Source: Aquila chrysaetos chrysaetos (taxonomy: Eukaryota; Chordata; Aves; Accipitriformes; Accipitridae). From it: a stretch of 64,000 nt of DNA. The translations under genes and the position numbers were made by a program. Within the stretch, counting starts at the first letter, position 1. Each line of letters opens with the position of its first letter. Below the pieces are notes generated by a model. That model made no database searches, had not been told where the DNA came from, and saw nothing but the letters and a program-made list of their open reading frames with translations. Shown one piece after another: positions 1 to 12,152 of the stretch. Where the stretch lies: assembly GCF_900496995.4 (NCBI RefSeq), contig NC_044016.1:23168932-23232931 (forward strand). Reading direction: 5' to 3'.

Positions 1-1349
1 TCAGGCTGGTGCTGGTGCTTGCCAGAGCCCTACTTATGTACCAATTCCATTAGCTAAAATGGCAAAAACCCCACAATGAAAAAAGGAATATGTCTCTGCC
101 ATACTAACGAGTTAAATCAGATCACAGCAAGGCCCGCAGTGTGCCAGAGCAGGTGTAAGAAAGGAGGTGCGCAGCCAGCAGCAGGAGGACTGGGAAAAGG
201 AGGGAGGAGAGATTAAGTCTCCTCTCGACCATGTTTGATTCATTTATTGAATTTCAGTCTTTGTTTTATTTTAACTCTGAAACCCAGGCATAACAGCCTG
301 GCATTGTCAGGCCTTTCCCCTCAGTCACTGGTACATGCCAATGGAGTGCTGCCACCATTTTGGGACCTGGCTCAAGCAGCCATCACTGCTCCTCTCACTG
401 CTCACAAGGGCTACCAGCAATGAGTTTTCTCCTTTCTAAAACAAACAAGAAAAAATTCCTAGGACAGGAATTATTTTTATAATATTTAGGAAGTGATTTT
501 ACCATTATGCTACAATGGCTGAAATGCAGTCTGAGACCCTTTCATGAATGAAAAATAGAGCCTGGCACAATGCCTAGATGTGCACATCCCCAAGGTTTTG
601 TTCAGAGAAACATTCTTCTAGAGACTAATGTAAGCTTCCCCTGTGCAAGCCAACACCCTCATACAAACACCTGTAATTTTCTAAAGTGGGATGTGAATAT
701 TTTTCTTAAAATCACACAATAAAACCAGGAGAAAAATGCTGTGCAGAAGAAAGCATTATAATCTGCATGTGCAGTAATCTAATAACATGATCTAATAATG
801 TGTTCGTATGGGCCTAATCTTGGAAATCTCTCTTGGGTGTGATAAAATTTAGCAACTAATGAAACATATCTTTTTATGCCTCTCCTGGAAAACTGGAGGC
901 AGCCAATCCTTTGCTTTTTAGCTTTACTCTTATCCCTCTTCCCACCCCACAGACAGAATTGTTTTTATCAGTGCTGAAGGTAGATTGAAGAGTTTCTAGT
1001 GTAAAGACATAGGCATAGAAAAATGCAGTGGTTGAAGTTTAAATCAGCAAATTTGAAACAGGAAATAAAATATATTTTTAACACTGAGGTACATAACTAC
1101 TGGAGTTTACCACAGGCATGGAAAACTCAGCATGTTTTGCACTCCTTAAATTTAAATTGGCTGTCTTTATAAAAAGATATTTTCTAGTCAAGTTTTTGGG
1201 GTAACCATGGAAATTTCTGGATAGGATAGGCAGGAGGTCAGGTCAGGCCAGACCATTATAACCATCCCTTTTTGCTACAAACCATGATTATCATCCTCTG
1301 TACCTAACAAGCTGTAGGCTGATAGCCTTCCAGACAAGCAGTACATTTT
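1..1349. other. Intergenic DNA, no gene recognised
   Basis: AT-rich sequence with only short chance reading frames. I see no splice-site pair around a conserved-looking frame, no RNA gene and no repeat family that I can name. Confidence 0.6.
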
Positions 1350-1354
1350 CTAAC
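1350..1354. repeat. Target-site duplication, left copy (CTAAC)
   Basis: The 5-bp word CTAAC directly precedes the TG start of the LTR and recurs directly after its CA end at 2497-2501. A 5-bp duplication is typical of ERVL (class III) integration, though some other retroviral classes also give 5 bp. Confidence 0.85.
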
Positions 1355-2496
1355 TGTATTGGGTTTGTGTGGCAAGGTTTTAGTAGCAGGGGGGTTACAG
1401 GGGTGGCTTCTGTGAGAAGCTGCTGGAAGCTTCCCCTGTGTCCGACAGAGCCAATACCAGCCGGCTCTAAGATGGACCCACCACCGGCCAAGGCCGAGCC
1501 AATCAGCGATAGTGGTAGCGCCTCTGTGATAACATATTTAAGAAGGAAAAAAAGTTGCAGGACACACAGAAACGGCAGCTGGAGAGAGGAGTGAGAACAT
1601 GTAAGAGAAACAGCCCTGCAGTCCCCCAGGTCAGTGAAGAAGGAGGGGGAGGAGGTGCTCCAGGTGCCGGAGCAGAGATTCCCCTGCAGTCTGTGGGGAA
1701 GACCACGGTGAGGCAGGCTGTCCCCCTGCAGCCCATGGAGGTCCACGGTGGAGCAGATATCCACCTGCAGCCCGCGGAGGACCCCACGCCAGAGCAGGTG
1801 GATGCCCGAAGGAGGCTGTGACCCCGTGGGAAGCCCGTGCTGGAGCAGGCTCCTGGCAGGACCTGCAGATCTGTGGAGAGACGAGCCCACGGAGCAGGTT
1901 TTCTGGCAGGACTTGTGACCCCATGGGGGACCCACGCTGGAGCAGCGTGCTCCTAAAGGACTGCATGCCGTGGAAGGGACCCATGCTGGAGCAGTTCATG
2001 AAGAACTGCAGACCGTGGGAAGGACCCATGCTGGAGAAGTTCGTGGAGGACTGTCTCCCATGGGAGTGACCCCACGCTGGAGCAGGGGAAGAGTGTGATG
2101 AGTCCTGCCCCTGAGGAGGATGAAGCGGCAGAGATAACATGTGATGAACTGACTGTAAACCCCATTCCCCATCCCCCTGCGACACTGCGGGGGGTAGGTA
2201 GAGAATCCGGGAGTGAAGTTGTGCCCAGGAAGAAAGAAGGGGTGGAGGGAAGGTGTTCAGAGATTTGGTTTTATTTCTCATTACCCTACTCTGGTTGATT
2301 GGTAATAAATTGAGTTAATTTTCCCCAAGTTGAGTCTGTTTTGCCCATGACGGTAATTGGTGAGTGACCTCTCCTGTCCTTATCTCGGCCCAAGAGCCCT
2401 TTGTTATATTTTCTCTCCCCTGTCCAGCTGAGGAGGGGGGGGTGATAGAACAGCTTTGGTGGGCACCTGGCATCCAGCCAGGGTCAACCCACCACA
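1355..2496 (+). mobile_element. Solo LTR of an avian ERVL-type endogenous retrovirus, about 1.14 kb
   Basis: The element starts TGTATTGGG, ends CACCACA and is bounded by a perfect 5-bp duplication, so both ends are defined. Promoter-like parts are in order on the plus strand: a CCAAT box at 1499-1503, a TATA-like stretch at about 1531-1540, and an AATAAA poly(A) signal at 2304-2309. No gag, pol or env sequence lies beside it, so it is a solo LTR left by recombination between two LTRs. The start, the 'gccaatcagcg' segment and the repeated 'acgctggagcag' modules match an LTR family that I recall as widespread in non-galliform birds; I do not assign a Repbase name. The central part is an imperfect tandem array, listed separately, which creates long but meaningless reading frames on both strands. 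Confidence 0.9.
1660..2095 (+). repeat. Imperfect tandem array inside the LTR, about 8 units of 40-55 bp
   Basis: Each unit carries a 'cc(a/g)tgg(a/g)' word, then 'gacccacgctggagcag' or a variant, then a short variable spacer that often contains 'gaggactg' or 'aggacctgc'. Recognisable units begin near 1735, 1772, 1822, 1874, 1919, 1968, 2012 and 2056. The units are diverged from one another, so the array is an old feature of the family and not a recent expansion in this copy. Confidence 0.8.
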
Positions 2497-2501
2497 CTAA
2501 C
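2497..2501. repeat. Target-site duplication, right copy (CTAAC)
   Basis: Identical to the word at 1350-1354. It marks the right boundary of the solo LTR. Confidence 0.85.
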
Positions 2502-5114
2502 AAAGTTGACTTGAAAGCTGGAGGTGGAGTGTTCCTCCCCTGATTCCACTGAAGAGTAGATGCGCTGAGTGGCCTGCAGAGAACTGTGAATTTGGAGGAT
2601 ACTCTACAGTTAAGGCCAAATACAGTTAGTTCACCTTACATGACTACAGATTTTAGATAAAGTCCAGCCCGGAGTAATGCAAGTGGTATACAGTCATGCA
2701 TCTTCGCTTTCCAGTTTCATTTAGTATTGGCCACTTCCAAAAGTATTTGGAAAATCTTTTTTGCCTATATTGGCAATTTCCCCAAAGAGCAAAGACACAG
2801 ATGTCATTTATTATCATTTCTCTAAGTACATTCATTGTAATTATCCACTAGCAGGGTACATGCTACAAAAAAAAAAAGAGAATGGAAACCTAACTTCAAA
2901 AAACCTGACAAGTGTCAAGTCCTATTACCAGTTGACTTGAATAGCTGCACTTGATATGGGATATATTTTGTCTAATGCCCAGCTAGCAATAAATGTTCAG
3001 AGGGAAAATTTAATAGAAAAGAAATAGGAAGAAATAATAAGCTGTAAACATCAATACATAATGTAAAACTGTACAAGATTACTTAGCAACAGTAATGCAG
3101 TTAAATCAATATTCTGGCATCAGTGCTGTGCATTTCAGGATGACAAGTTTTGGTATTTTCCAGACTCTTCCACCTTATAGCTGCCCATTAATTACCTTCA
3201 TTTGTCAGCTGGCAGTACAAACAGGGTACAAATGTTTAGTCTGCTGCTTGTGTTAATATCTAGGAGCTGCAGTAGACAGAAGGTTTCCAGAACTCTGCTG
3301 TATAAGCACCCTATGAAATTGCTTAGCTCTGATGTTTGCTAGCACTACTAGCATGTTTTCTTTTTCTTACAGATAAAGTAGCATATGAAAATGTCTCAAG
3401 CTAACACTAGCTTGTTTGCATTCTTAACAAAACCATTTCAGAGCAGAGCAGTAATTCCACCTCAATTATCAGTTTTAGATGTGCTTACTTACAAGTTGCA
3501 TTTTAACATTCAGTTTTAGGGCCAGACTGATTTACACAGTGGAATATTTGCGTAAGCCACCTTGTGTTCCCACCTCATGAATAACAGTGTAGGAAGAAAT
3601 GGAGGTAGAAGCAGGTCCATAATCTAGCATGTTCTGTAGGTCTTCTCAGGCAGTGAAGCAATAGCAGAATGAGACAAGCAGCACATTGAATGTTACTGCT
3701 ATGCTCCCACCAAGGGAAACAAACTTGATCCTAGGTATTGGCTCACTCAGTCACTTGCTGGGGCAGAAAGCGAACCAGAGTATAAACATGTGTATGCACA
3801 AGAGCTTTCCATCAAGCCTGGCACTGGACCAGGCTTGCTTATTGCCGTGTAAGCCCGACAGTGCAATGCATCATCAAGACTGTCTAGAGGTAGAGTACCA
3901 TTCCTTTTCTGAAGTACCCATTTATTAGCAGCAGAGAGTTCCACATTGAGAGAAATCCTAGCAAAAGGCAAAAACTAGGACCCTGCATCAAAACTCCTAC
4001 TGCCACTTAGTCAGGAGGCATCCTCAGCCTTTTTGATCACTTGGCCAGCACTATAACCCTGTCAGCATTCCTTGGACTAGAGCTTTTCTATGAGCAGCAG
4101 CATCAGCTGTTCTTAATGCCACTTCTTTTTTCCCAGCTGGGAGCTAACAGAATAGATATATGTGGGATTCAGGCCTGTTCCTCAAAAGGATTTCCCAGAG
4201 CATGATATTGTGAATTTTTTGATTTACACTTGCTTTCTCAGGCTCTTTTTGCACTGCAGCTGCAGAAAAGCGGTAATTCAATGACCTACTAACTTTTTCC
4301 ACATAAAAAGCCAGCAGCAGCAGAACTGGCATATTAATGTAGTTCCTCATGTTGCAGTAAGCTGGTATGGATGTAACAGACAGATATGATAGGTACCCTG
4401 ATCTTGCAATGTTTTACAAATATCACCTAGCATCAATAGATTTCTCATATATTTGAAATTAAACACAAGTTAATATTGGCAGGACTGGTGTTGAAGTCAG
4501 GTCCAATAAAACTATAGGTTTGCACAGAAGAGAGAACCTAAGTGGCCTTTGCTGTCTGTCCGTGTAGAATTACGTACTTCACCTTGTCTGTAAGAACTGC
4601 TGAAGACAGCAATAATGCCAGTTTACTTGTTTCTATATGTTAATGGAATATGATGAAGATTTCTATATCTTCAGCATTGGTGCTTCTGGCTCTTGCTGAG
4701 GCAGCCTGCAGGTTTATACAGCTGAACTTTCCTCATTTATTTTATACAGATTCTTTTTTTTTCAATATAAACACAGATCAAAGCTAAAATGTTTTAAAAA
4801 TGAAGCTAGAGACAAAAGATGGCAGCTGATCCCCAGAGGGAGGGTTTGAGCCTCCAGGTTGGAGAGACTGGGGAATTTCCTCCTTGTGTCTCAAAGGCTG
4901 TTGCTAAGGAGACCACTTTTTCTTCAAGGAGCCTGTGGGATGGACTAGTTGACATACGTGCAATATTTCTGTTACTAAGACAAAAGAGAAGCACAAGCTG
5001 TGGAGTCTGTCAGGATAGAGCACAGAAACCCACTTACAAGGCCCTTTCAACTACTGTATTTGTTCCTACTGACATAAGTTGGTAACCTCACCATTTTTCG
5101 CCTTTCTTTTGCAG
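2502..5114. other. Intergenic (or intronic) DNA, no feature recognised
   Basis: If the candidate exon at 5115 belongs to a plus-strand gene, this stretch and the LTR would be its last intron. I found no convincing upstream exon here. The reading frames at 3686-3928 and 4819-5085 match no family I know and lack matching splice signals. Confidence 0.5.
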
Positions 5115-5233
5115 TCATCTTCATTTCAGATGAGAAGGAAAATGTTGCTGTGAATGGCAAGGAGATGATACCTTACTACCAGCAGAAATCCAAGGAGAGC
5201 ATAAGCTTTCCTAAAGAACAGCTCTCCAGCTAG
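5115..5233 (+). CDS. Candidate terminal coding exon of an unidentified plus-strand gene
   Basis: A pyrimidine-rich tract ending in TTTTGCAG lies directly upstream and gives a good splice acceptor at 5114. The exon would begin with the last two bases of a split codon. It then encodes 38 residues, running from Ile-Phe-Ile-Ser-Asp-Glu to Lys-Glu-Gln-Leu-Ser-Ser, and ends at a TAG at 5231-5233. The residues are hydrophilic and charged, with two adjacent tyrosines (residues 20-21), like the cytoplasmic tail of a membrane protein, and codon use looks protein-like. I do not recognise the protein. In human, QPCT lies on the far side of CDC42EP3 in this orientation, but this sequence does not match the QPCT C-terminus as I know it. 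It may instead be a lineage-specific gene, a pseudogene exon or chance. A second AG at 5129 gives an alternative acceptor. Confidence 0.35.
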
Positions 5234-5593
5234 GCATAATCCTTCCATTACAAGTTCAGCAGGTAATCATTCTAAACTTAGCACCATCTGTATATTATCT
5301 AACAGTATTCTTTTACAATAATAGGAGGTAATACAAATGAACCTGAGCTTGCTTTACCCCAGATAGTGCTCCTGTGTTACTGAATAGTTTCAATGGTGCT
5401 TCTAAGTAGCACAAATATTTGGCTTGTTTTAGAGCTTAGAATGACTATTTTTACATTTAACCTTCCAGCATTCCCAGTTTTCATAATTTTGTGGTTTTTT
5501 CACATTGACTTTTGTATCAATATATTTGACATTCACATCAGTTATGTGACTGAGGTCGCAAGACCTCTGTTGTCCAATCTATTGTTTCCCTGT

Positions 5594-5663
5594 GATGATC
5601 TTTTTATGAGATAAATTAATCTTGACGAGTGTTTCCTAAAAAGGAAGAGAGAGAATTTTCCAC
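5594..5663 (+). repeat. Unnamed dispersed repeat, copy A
   Basis: About 70 bp that align with 12153-12227 in the same orientation. Shared blocks are 'ctttttatgagata' and 'tttcctaaaaaggaaga', followed by a matching 'agaatt(t/g)tccac'. A few small gaps separate the blocks. I cannot place it in a known family. Confidence 0.65.
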
Positions 5664-5945
5664 TGTGGGCCTATTGAGAATCAAAAGGTCATTCAAATCT
5701 GATATAGTTTAAAAAGTTTTACTGTTATTACTGTTTTGATTAGAAGTGTACTGTTTTACCAAAATAGTTATATGCAGGAAAGGCTGTTCGGTGGACACCC
5801 ATATGTAAATGCATTACACTGCAATAGCTAATACAGCTTCTAGAATAAGCATGTTCATCTGCACTAAGGAAATTCTGTAAAACCTTGTAGCAGTAAAACT
5901 AGTGTAGATAAGGCTCCCCTAGCAATCTATGGCTCATCTAGGAAT

Positions 5946-5951
5946 AATAAA
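5946..5951 (+). terminator. Candidate poly(A) signal AATAAA for the 5.1-kb exon
   Basis: This is the first plus-strand AATAAA that I found after the stop codon at 5233, about 710 bp downstream. It is meaningful only if that exon is real. AATAAA is common by chance in AT-rich DNA. Confidence 0.2.
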
Positions 5952-8128
5952 AAATAAGCCCATTCCCTGAAGCTAACTTTATAAAACTGTTGTACAATAC
6001 GGAGGAAGGGTTTACGGTTTTTATCAATGAGCTTCATTCTCCTACCAGGTGAAGTGAATGTGACTCCCTTCCCCAGTAACAATGGTACATTATATTCTCC
6101 GCTTGGCACCTGCTCCTTTAAATTAGGACTGACTTTTTTGATCTTTAACCTTTAAAATTTCTCTCCATCAGTGATGTAAAGCAGCTTGCAATATATACTT
6201 GAATATCAGAGATCTTTCACATTGAAGGAAAATTTAAGCATGTTAAGTAGGTGGATGGCAAAAGAGGGTCCAGGAAGCCTTAATAATTTCTTTTCAGTTC
6301 ATTTAAGTTCTTTTATTTCACTGTAACAGACACATTGATACTGAGTCTACAGGGAAGTAAAAGTAAAAATGGAGTATGGCAAGACAATGTAGAGCCAATA
6401 TGCTTCATTTCAATCACTGTCTATTTATAATTTTTAAAGAAAGATTAAAATAAATTCTCTAAATAACCAATTAATGCAATAAAGCAAATACATGAATTTA
6501 CTTTGACTTGTATTTACATCTATTTACCTATTCTGTTAGAGGAATGTGAGCATTGTTAACTTTGGAGTAAACAGGAGGCATAAACTATTTGATTCCTCGG
6601 TCGTCTTTTGCTTTGTACTCTTACTCTTTGAGGGAAGAAAACCAAAATATTAAAGGTGTAATAAAAGTGCAGAACTGTGAAAAATGTGCCTCCTCCTTAC
6701 CAGCTACTATTCCTACTGCTGAGAAGGAGCAGGTTCCAAAGCAGGCAGGTGAGTCAGAACTGGTGACAGCTAGAGAAAAGTAAGGCTTATTTAGTGTGGG
6801 GGTGGCTGGTTTCCCAAGGTCCAAAATTTCAGCAAGACCACCTGGAAAAACTCTTCAAATTACATAATGTGCCACAGTTTGCATGTCTTTTGTAAACTAA
6901 AAGGTAATTTTTTAATTTATTTTTTGTTGTTACTTTTTATTTTGGGGGGAGGTATAATAATGTTCTGCAATACATTGTATTTGTATGGAGCATTGTTTCA
7001 TAAAATCATCACTTCCTCAATGCTGAGCCAGTAGGAAAGAATGAAATTTCATTGTAATGTCACTTAGATCTATCACCAATCAACTCTGGTTTCTTCTCAC
7101 TTAATTACTCATCTCATCCTAAACTATTTATATCTTAGAAATACTTGGTTTATTTTTCCCACTCAGAAGGAATGCAACTAGAACAAATTGAAAACAAAAG
7201 GAAAAACCCAAAGTTGCTTCAAAATGAGTGAGCATGGAGTTATTCTTCTGAAAACCCTTGAGCTTCTTGATAATTTATTAACACTTAAAAAAGAAAAAGC
7301 CTAAATTGTCAGACATTTAACTGCAGACTTTTTGTGCTGAACCTTCTTCCTTTTTAAAGGTTTATAGTGAAAACACTGCTTTGTTCACAATGCATTAATT
7401 CTTCCTGCTTGTAGAAATTATTTTGGAAGGTATCATTTTAAATATGAGTTTCCAGTAATTTTTCCACATTACTTCTTTGCTTGTGGGTCTGTGCTTGCAG
7501 CAATATAAAACAATAGCTTCATTTCTTTCAAAGTTGATATGTTTTAGGTTCTGAGTATGTTATTCAGTTTCTCTAACATAGTCTGGAGAACTTCTGCAAT
7601 ACATGAAGCTGGGGCTTCCCAACACTAAACCAAAGTGTATCATTAAGTTGCTTCCCACACGTTTAAAGTTCCTAACACCTTCACTATACCTGTATTTTAA
7701 ATGTGTGGGGAACATTCTTTGCTAACATAATGTGATTTCAGCTAAGCTGTGACAATTCTCAGCAGCTGAGGATCTCTTGCTCAGTTGTCACATATTGCTA
7801 CAATTCACCTTCTCTGCAATAATATTTGCATTACAGCTATTAAAATCCATTAAAAATAAGCCATGTGCAGAATTTTTGGCTTTACCAATGAGGATAACAA
7901 ATAGAAGCTGTGATACTATACCTTACGGTTAACATCCAGGCCATCTGGGCCCCAGGAGAGTCAAAATGAGTTTTGCCATTACTTTAAATGACACCAAGTT
8001 TTCATCAGATTTTGCAACTACATCTGTCTAGATACACTCAAGGTGGATTTTTTTTCGTCCTTCACAATGGCATGAAAAAATGAGAAATTTTCTCAGAAAA
8101 TGAGAATCATACCCACACAATACATTCT
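5952..8128. other. Intergenic DNA, no gene recognised
   Basis: AT-rich sequence with runs of A and T and no recognisable gene. One weak exon-like segment at 6673-6748 is discussed in the findings. Confidence 0.5.
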
Positions 8129-8212
8129 TAGCCACTGTTTCTAGAAGGATTGCAAGCTACCTCTGTGGTCATAGCCACTGTTTCTGGAAGGATTGTGAGC
8201 TACCTCTGTGGT
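8129..8212. repeat. 43-bp tandem duplication, two copies
   Basis: Copy 1 is 8129-8171 and copy 2 begins at 8172. The two share 'tagccactgtttct', 'gaaggattg' and 'agctacctctgtggt', with about three mismatches over 41 bases. This indicates a fairly recent local duplication. Confidence 0.85.
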
Positions 8213-8214
8213 AT

Positions 8215-9160
8215 GCTTCCATTTCCTCCAGTCCTCAGGGTGATCCTCAGTGGTGGTTCAGCTGTATCAGATTCCAGCCTCCCCAGATCTGTGGGACCCC
8301 ACAACACCTTGTCAATAAGGATGAGATGGAAACCGCATGAAAACTCTCTTGAGATTTCTTGCCACCACAAATGTGCAAGAGGGGTGTAGCTCAGGTGCAT
8401 CCTTTTACTTCATGAGGATTTACTGGTGACAACAGCCCCGTGCTCTGTAACAGACCTGCAGACAACCAACTGCTTTGCTGCTACAGTCTGGGTCATGGTG
8501 CATGCAGGACAATGGGCTGCAACACAGCATACAGTACTAATAGTGGGTGGATAGTATCCAGATCTACAGGGTCTTTCTTTCAAATGCACATGGCAGAACT
8601 CTCCAGCTTTCTATCAAAGAAAAATCAACCACTGCTTTGAGAACAGCCAGCTGGAAGTGAGTGGGACACAAAGATGGCCTTGTAGCAAGAAGAGCAAAGT
8701 ACTGTGGAAAAACGTCTAATTCACACAAGTGCTCAACAACTTTTAGGTTCTTTCAATCATTTCAGTGCTATTAGGTATCCAAATAAAGTCTGCTTATGCC
8801 TAAGGCTGGACTTCCCTTTCAGAAGTAGGCCTCACCACAGTGATCTGTAAGTTCAGGAATTCAGGACTATGTTACCATAACACTTAGCTAGGAATAAGAA
8901 CACATACGCTAATGTAGCCTCTAACTGGTTCACCACATCGCAGGCTTTCTACTTAGCAGCAAAAGCCAGCACTAGCATCTCACTTCACTGCTTTGCAGTC
9001 TGTAGTGGCTTCTCATTTCATGCAGGATATAGGGAATCCCTAATGCTACTCAAGACCCAAGACCCTAGCAGGCTCCTCCGTCACAAATTGGGAAGTCCAG
9101 GCACTAGTGAAATCACTTTTGGGAAACTCCATAATCATCTGGGTACAGGAAGGATGAACT
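8215..9160. other. Intergenic DNA, no feature recognised
   Basis: Contains only short frames on both strands, none resembling a known protein. The start of the CR1 remnant that follows may extend somewhat left of 9165. Confidence 0.5.
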
Positions 9161-9164
9161 TAAA

Positions 9165-9545
9165 CTGGAATGTTTGCAGAAAAGAGCTGGAAGGATCATT
9201 AGGGAATGAAAAGCCTTTTAATAGATTTAAATAGAGCAGCTTGTTTAGTCTAGCAAAATGAAGATCGAGGAGAAAATGAATTCTGTTGACAAATACAGTG
9301 GTGAAGAGTGGTAGACATTAGAAGGAAAAGCTATTTAGGGTAAAAGACAGCACTGGCAAAAGGGTACAAACTGACCCTTAATGATTTTAGAGTGGAGGAA
9401 CAAGAAGGTTGCTGCAAGAGTGAAATGCTGGAGTTATGACAGCAGCAGTGGAAACAAAGGGTTTAAGATGGAGTTTGACCTAGCTATGAAAGAGTCTTTA
9501 TCACGGGACTAGCTAAGATGTCGGAGATTGGTCTTGATAACTGTG
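9165..9545 (+). mobile_element. Ancient CR1 LINE remnant (3' part), plus strand
   Basis: Blocks such as 'agcagcttgtttagtctagcaaaatgaag' at about 9235 and the closing 'gatgtcggagattggtcttgat' at about 9519 follow the order of the non-coding 3' part of old amniote CR1 elements. Between them the sequence tracks the consensus with many substitutions and small gaps. High divergence indicates an old insertion. No intact frame remains. Confidence 0.65.
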
Positions 9546-12152
9546 ATACTTAATGCAGTTTTATCTTTTTAAGACCTAGTCTACAAACAAACAGGTACTG
9601 CAATAACTCCAGCCATTGCCTCTCCAGCTGTGAGCAGGACCTTCACACAGCAGCTGCATTTCGCAAGAACAATGAAATGAGTCCAGGCTCCCTTATGGGC
9701 AAGAGAGACAGGGACTTGGCTTTACTACATTTGTAATGTGTTACTTCTAGAACTAAGGATGAGCTTCAGATCTCACTGCATTCATAACTAGATATATAAC
9801 TAATTTGCTTGATTTCCTACAGTAAGATTTATAGGCACACAGACACATTCTGATTTTAATGATCTTTTTGTTATTTCTACAACTGGGGAGAAAGAGCGAG
9901 TGGGGAAAAAGTGCGGTTGTGATTTTCATAACTATTATAAAATGTTCATTTTTAAAACTTTTTTGAGAAACATAGGCAGGTGTCTAACTTTAATGAAGGA
10001 TTCTTCACCATTTCCTTAGAGCAGTTTCTTCTAGGATATGTGTTCTTAGTCATCTTAGGAACTTAGAAAAATAATTTCAGAGCTACTTTAAGTTTTGCGC
10101 TGCTGTATTAACAAATAACTTGGCAAAAAGACTTTGCCTTTACATATGAACAGGCTTATGACTGTTCCTAGAATTCTCTTTCTCTTGCACTATATATAAC
10201 TTCTTAGACTTCTGTCATGGCCTTGTATTCTCATGCTATCGATCAAAGTCCTTCTGATTCTCCAGTCAGAACAGATAAAAAGGGTGTCTAAAGACAATCT
10301 GTCTTTTTCCTGTCCTATTGCTGAAGAGACACCCAGAGGTGTCCACTGGGCTGCTGCATTTCCATGCAACACAAAGAGGTCTTGCTTTAGATTAGGTTTA
10401 GATTTGCTGGTTTTAAATTCCTCATTATATTTTGTCTGATCAGAAGAAACTGTTCATCTAGTACAGTATGTGCTTGCAGGCAGACTATAAAAGTATCAGT
10501 TATTGTCTTTGAGCATATTCAGCTAACGGGTAATCTTACCCAAAGATCTAAACTATTTATTTATAAAACACAATTAAATAATTATCTCTGGTGTAAAGCA
10601 GTTACTGTAGGGAGGGTTTGGGCCAGTTGGATCTAGCAGTGCAAGTAGGAGAAGAGGAAAACAATCCTATAAATGGATGAGATGAAGAAGATTTATGAGA
10701 TCATCTTGAAATCTCCCCAAGATAAACATCAGGAATAAATTACCATAGAGAACAAGTGGTGATTATCTATGCGTTCAAGAGATACCTGATTCTTTCTGAG
10801 GAACACTGAATCGTTATTCCAGAGTAGGATCCTGTCATGGTTACATTCCAGTTCCATGGTCTAAACTGGGCTGAATGGGAAACTTCCAAGGCCCACCTAT
10901 GTGTTACTGGAAATATAATTGGGGATTCTGTGAAGGATTTCCCAACTCAGTATTCATTTCTGCATACATTTTTTGTGCTCTAGACTGGTCAAGGGGTGGT
11001 GGCCAGAAGAAAGATACACTTAATACTTTACTGTGGCCTTATTACAAGGAACTGGGGGGGAAGAGGAAGGGAGCAAGCCCAGAACCACTGGAACACTATA
11101 AACTCATATAGCTTCCTACAGACAGCTCTATTTTCTGATTGCTTTCTGACAACCACTCAGGTATATAGATAATATATTTTAAAGTGATAATTCTTCCTAC
11201 ATTCCACAGGACTAAACCCTGCTTCACTGTAAAAATGATCAGAAGGATATTCAACAAGAAAATTCCTAGAGCACCGTGGACTCCGCTTATCCTCAGGTCA
11301 GATCTACAGCTTTCAGTTTGGTAAACAGTTTTACAGTAGAGAAATCCTAATTTCCTCAAGCCTGATTGGTACTGTGAGAATCCGTCACAGGTGTAAATTG
11401 TTACAGCTTTCTGGATGGATTTGAGATATCTCTTTGTTTCTTTTCTTCCTTTTCTTTATCAAGTCCAGACATCACGGAGTTTTATAGAACATATGTGAAA
11501 TCCTATTTAAAGTAACAACTTACATTGTGGAAAGAAGGAAAACCAGCAAAACTGTGTCATATTTTGCTTTTCAAGTTACTCTTTTGCAGCTTAAGTTATG
11601 AACTCTTGGTTTGTCCAGTTAGAATATCTAAGGATATTTCCCAGTAGCACAGCTTTCTAACTGTGAAAAGAGCTTCATACCTTTTTGAACTCTCCTACAT
11701 CACACACACATTTGTAACTAGAAAAGGACTTTAAGTGGACAGGAAAACACGTTCAAAAGAAATGTAGATTTAATCAGGAAATGTGATTGAATGGATTATT
11801 GCATGAATTTTAGAAGGAAAATGTTGAAGTTCAATATTCCAGATTGTATGTCCTCCCTATTTTAATTCCATCATGTGCAGCCTTTTTGCATACATAAATG
11901 AAAAGACCTTGCTGATCTGAAAAGCTGGCATGTATCAACTAATAATTTTAATATAAATTTAATGGTGGTAGAAAGTATAATGAATATGAACAAGCAGGTA
12001 AGAACGCAAATAACAGTATATATCTAACTCCCTTGAATTAAGACTAGTGGAAGTTTGGCCTGTCAATAGATTTTCCCCTAAAAGGAAACAGTTCACAGAA
12101 TCCAAAAAATAGCCATGTGCAAGCCTAGTTTTACATAGCTCTGCCTGAGAGT
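9546..12152. other. Intergenic DNA, no feature recognised
   Basis: I see no gene, RNA gene or nameable repeat. The sequence is AT-rich with a few short homopurine and homopyrimidine runs. Confidence 0.5.

Noticed and set aside
1631..2281. A 216-codon minus-strand frame and overlapping plus-strand frames as possible genes
   Set aside because: They lie inside a solo LTR, arise from its tandem modules, overlap one another on both strands and match no protein family I know.
5115..5233. Assigning the orphan exon to QPCT by synteny
   Set aside because: The encoded residues do not resemble the QPCT C-terminus as I know it, so I left it unnamed.
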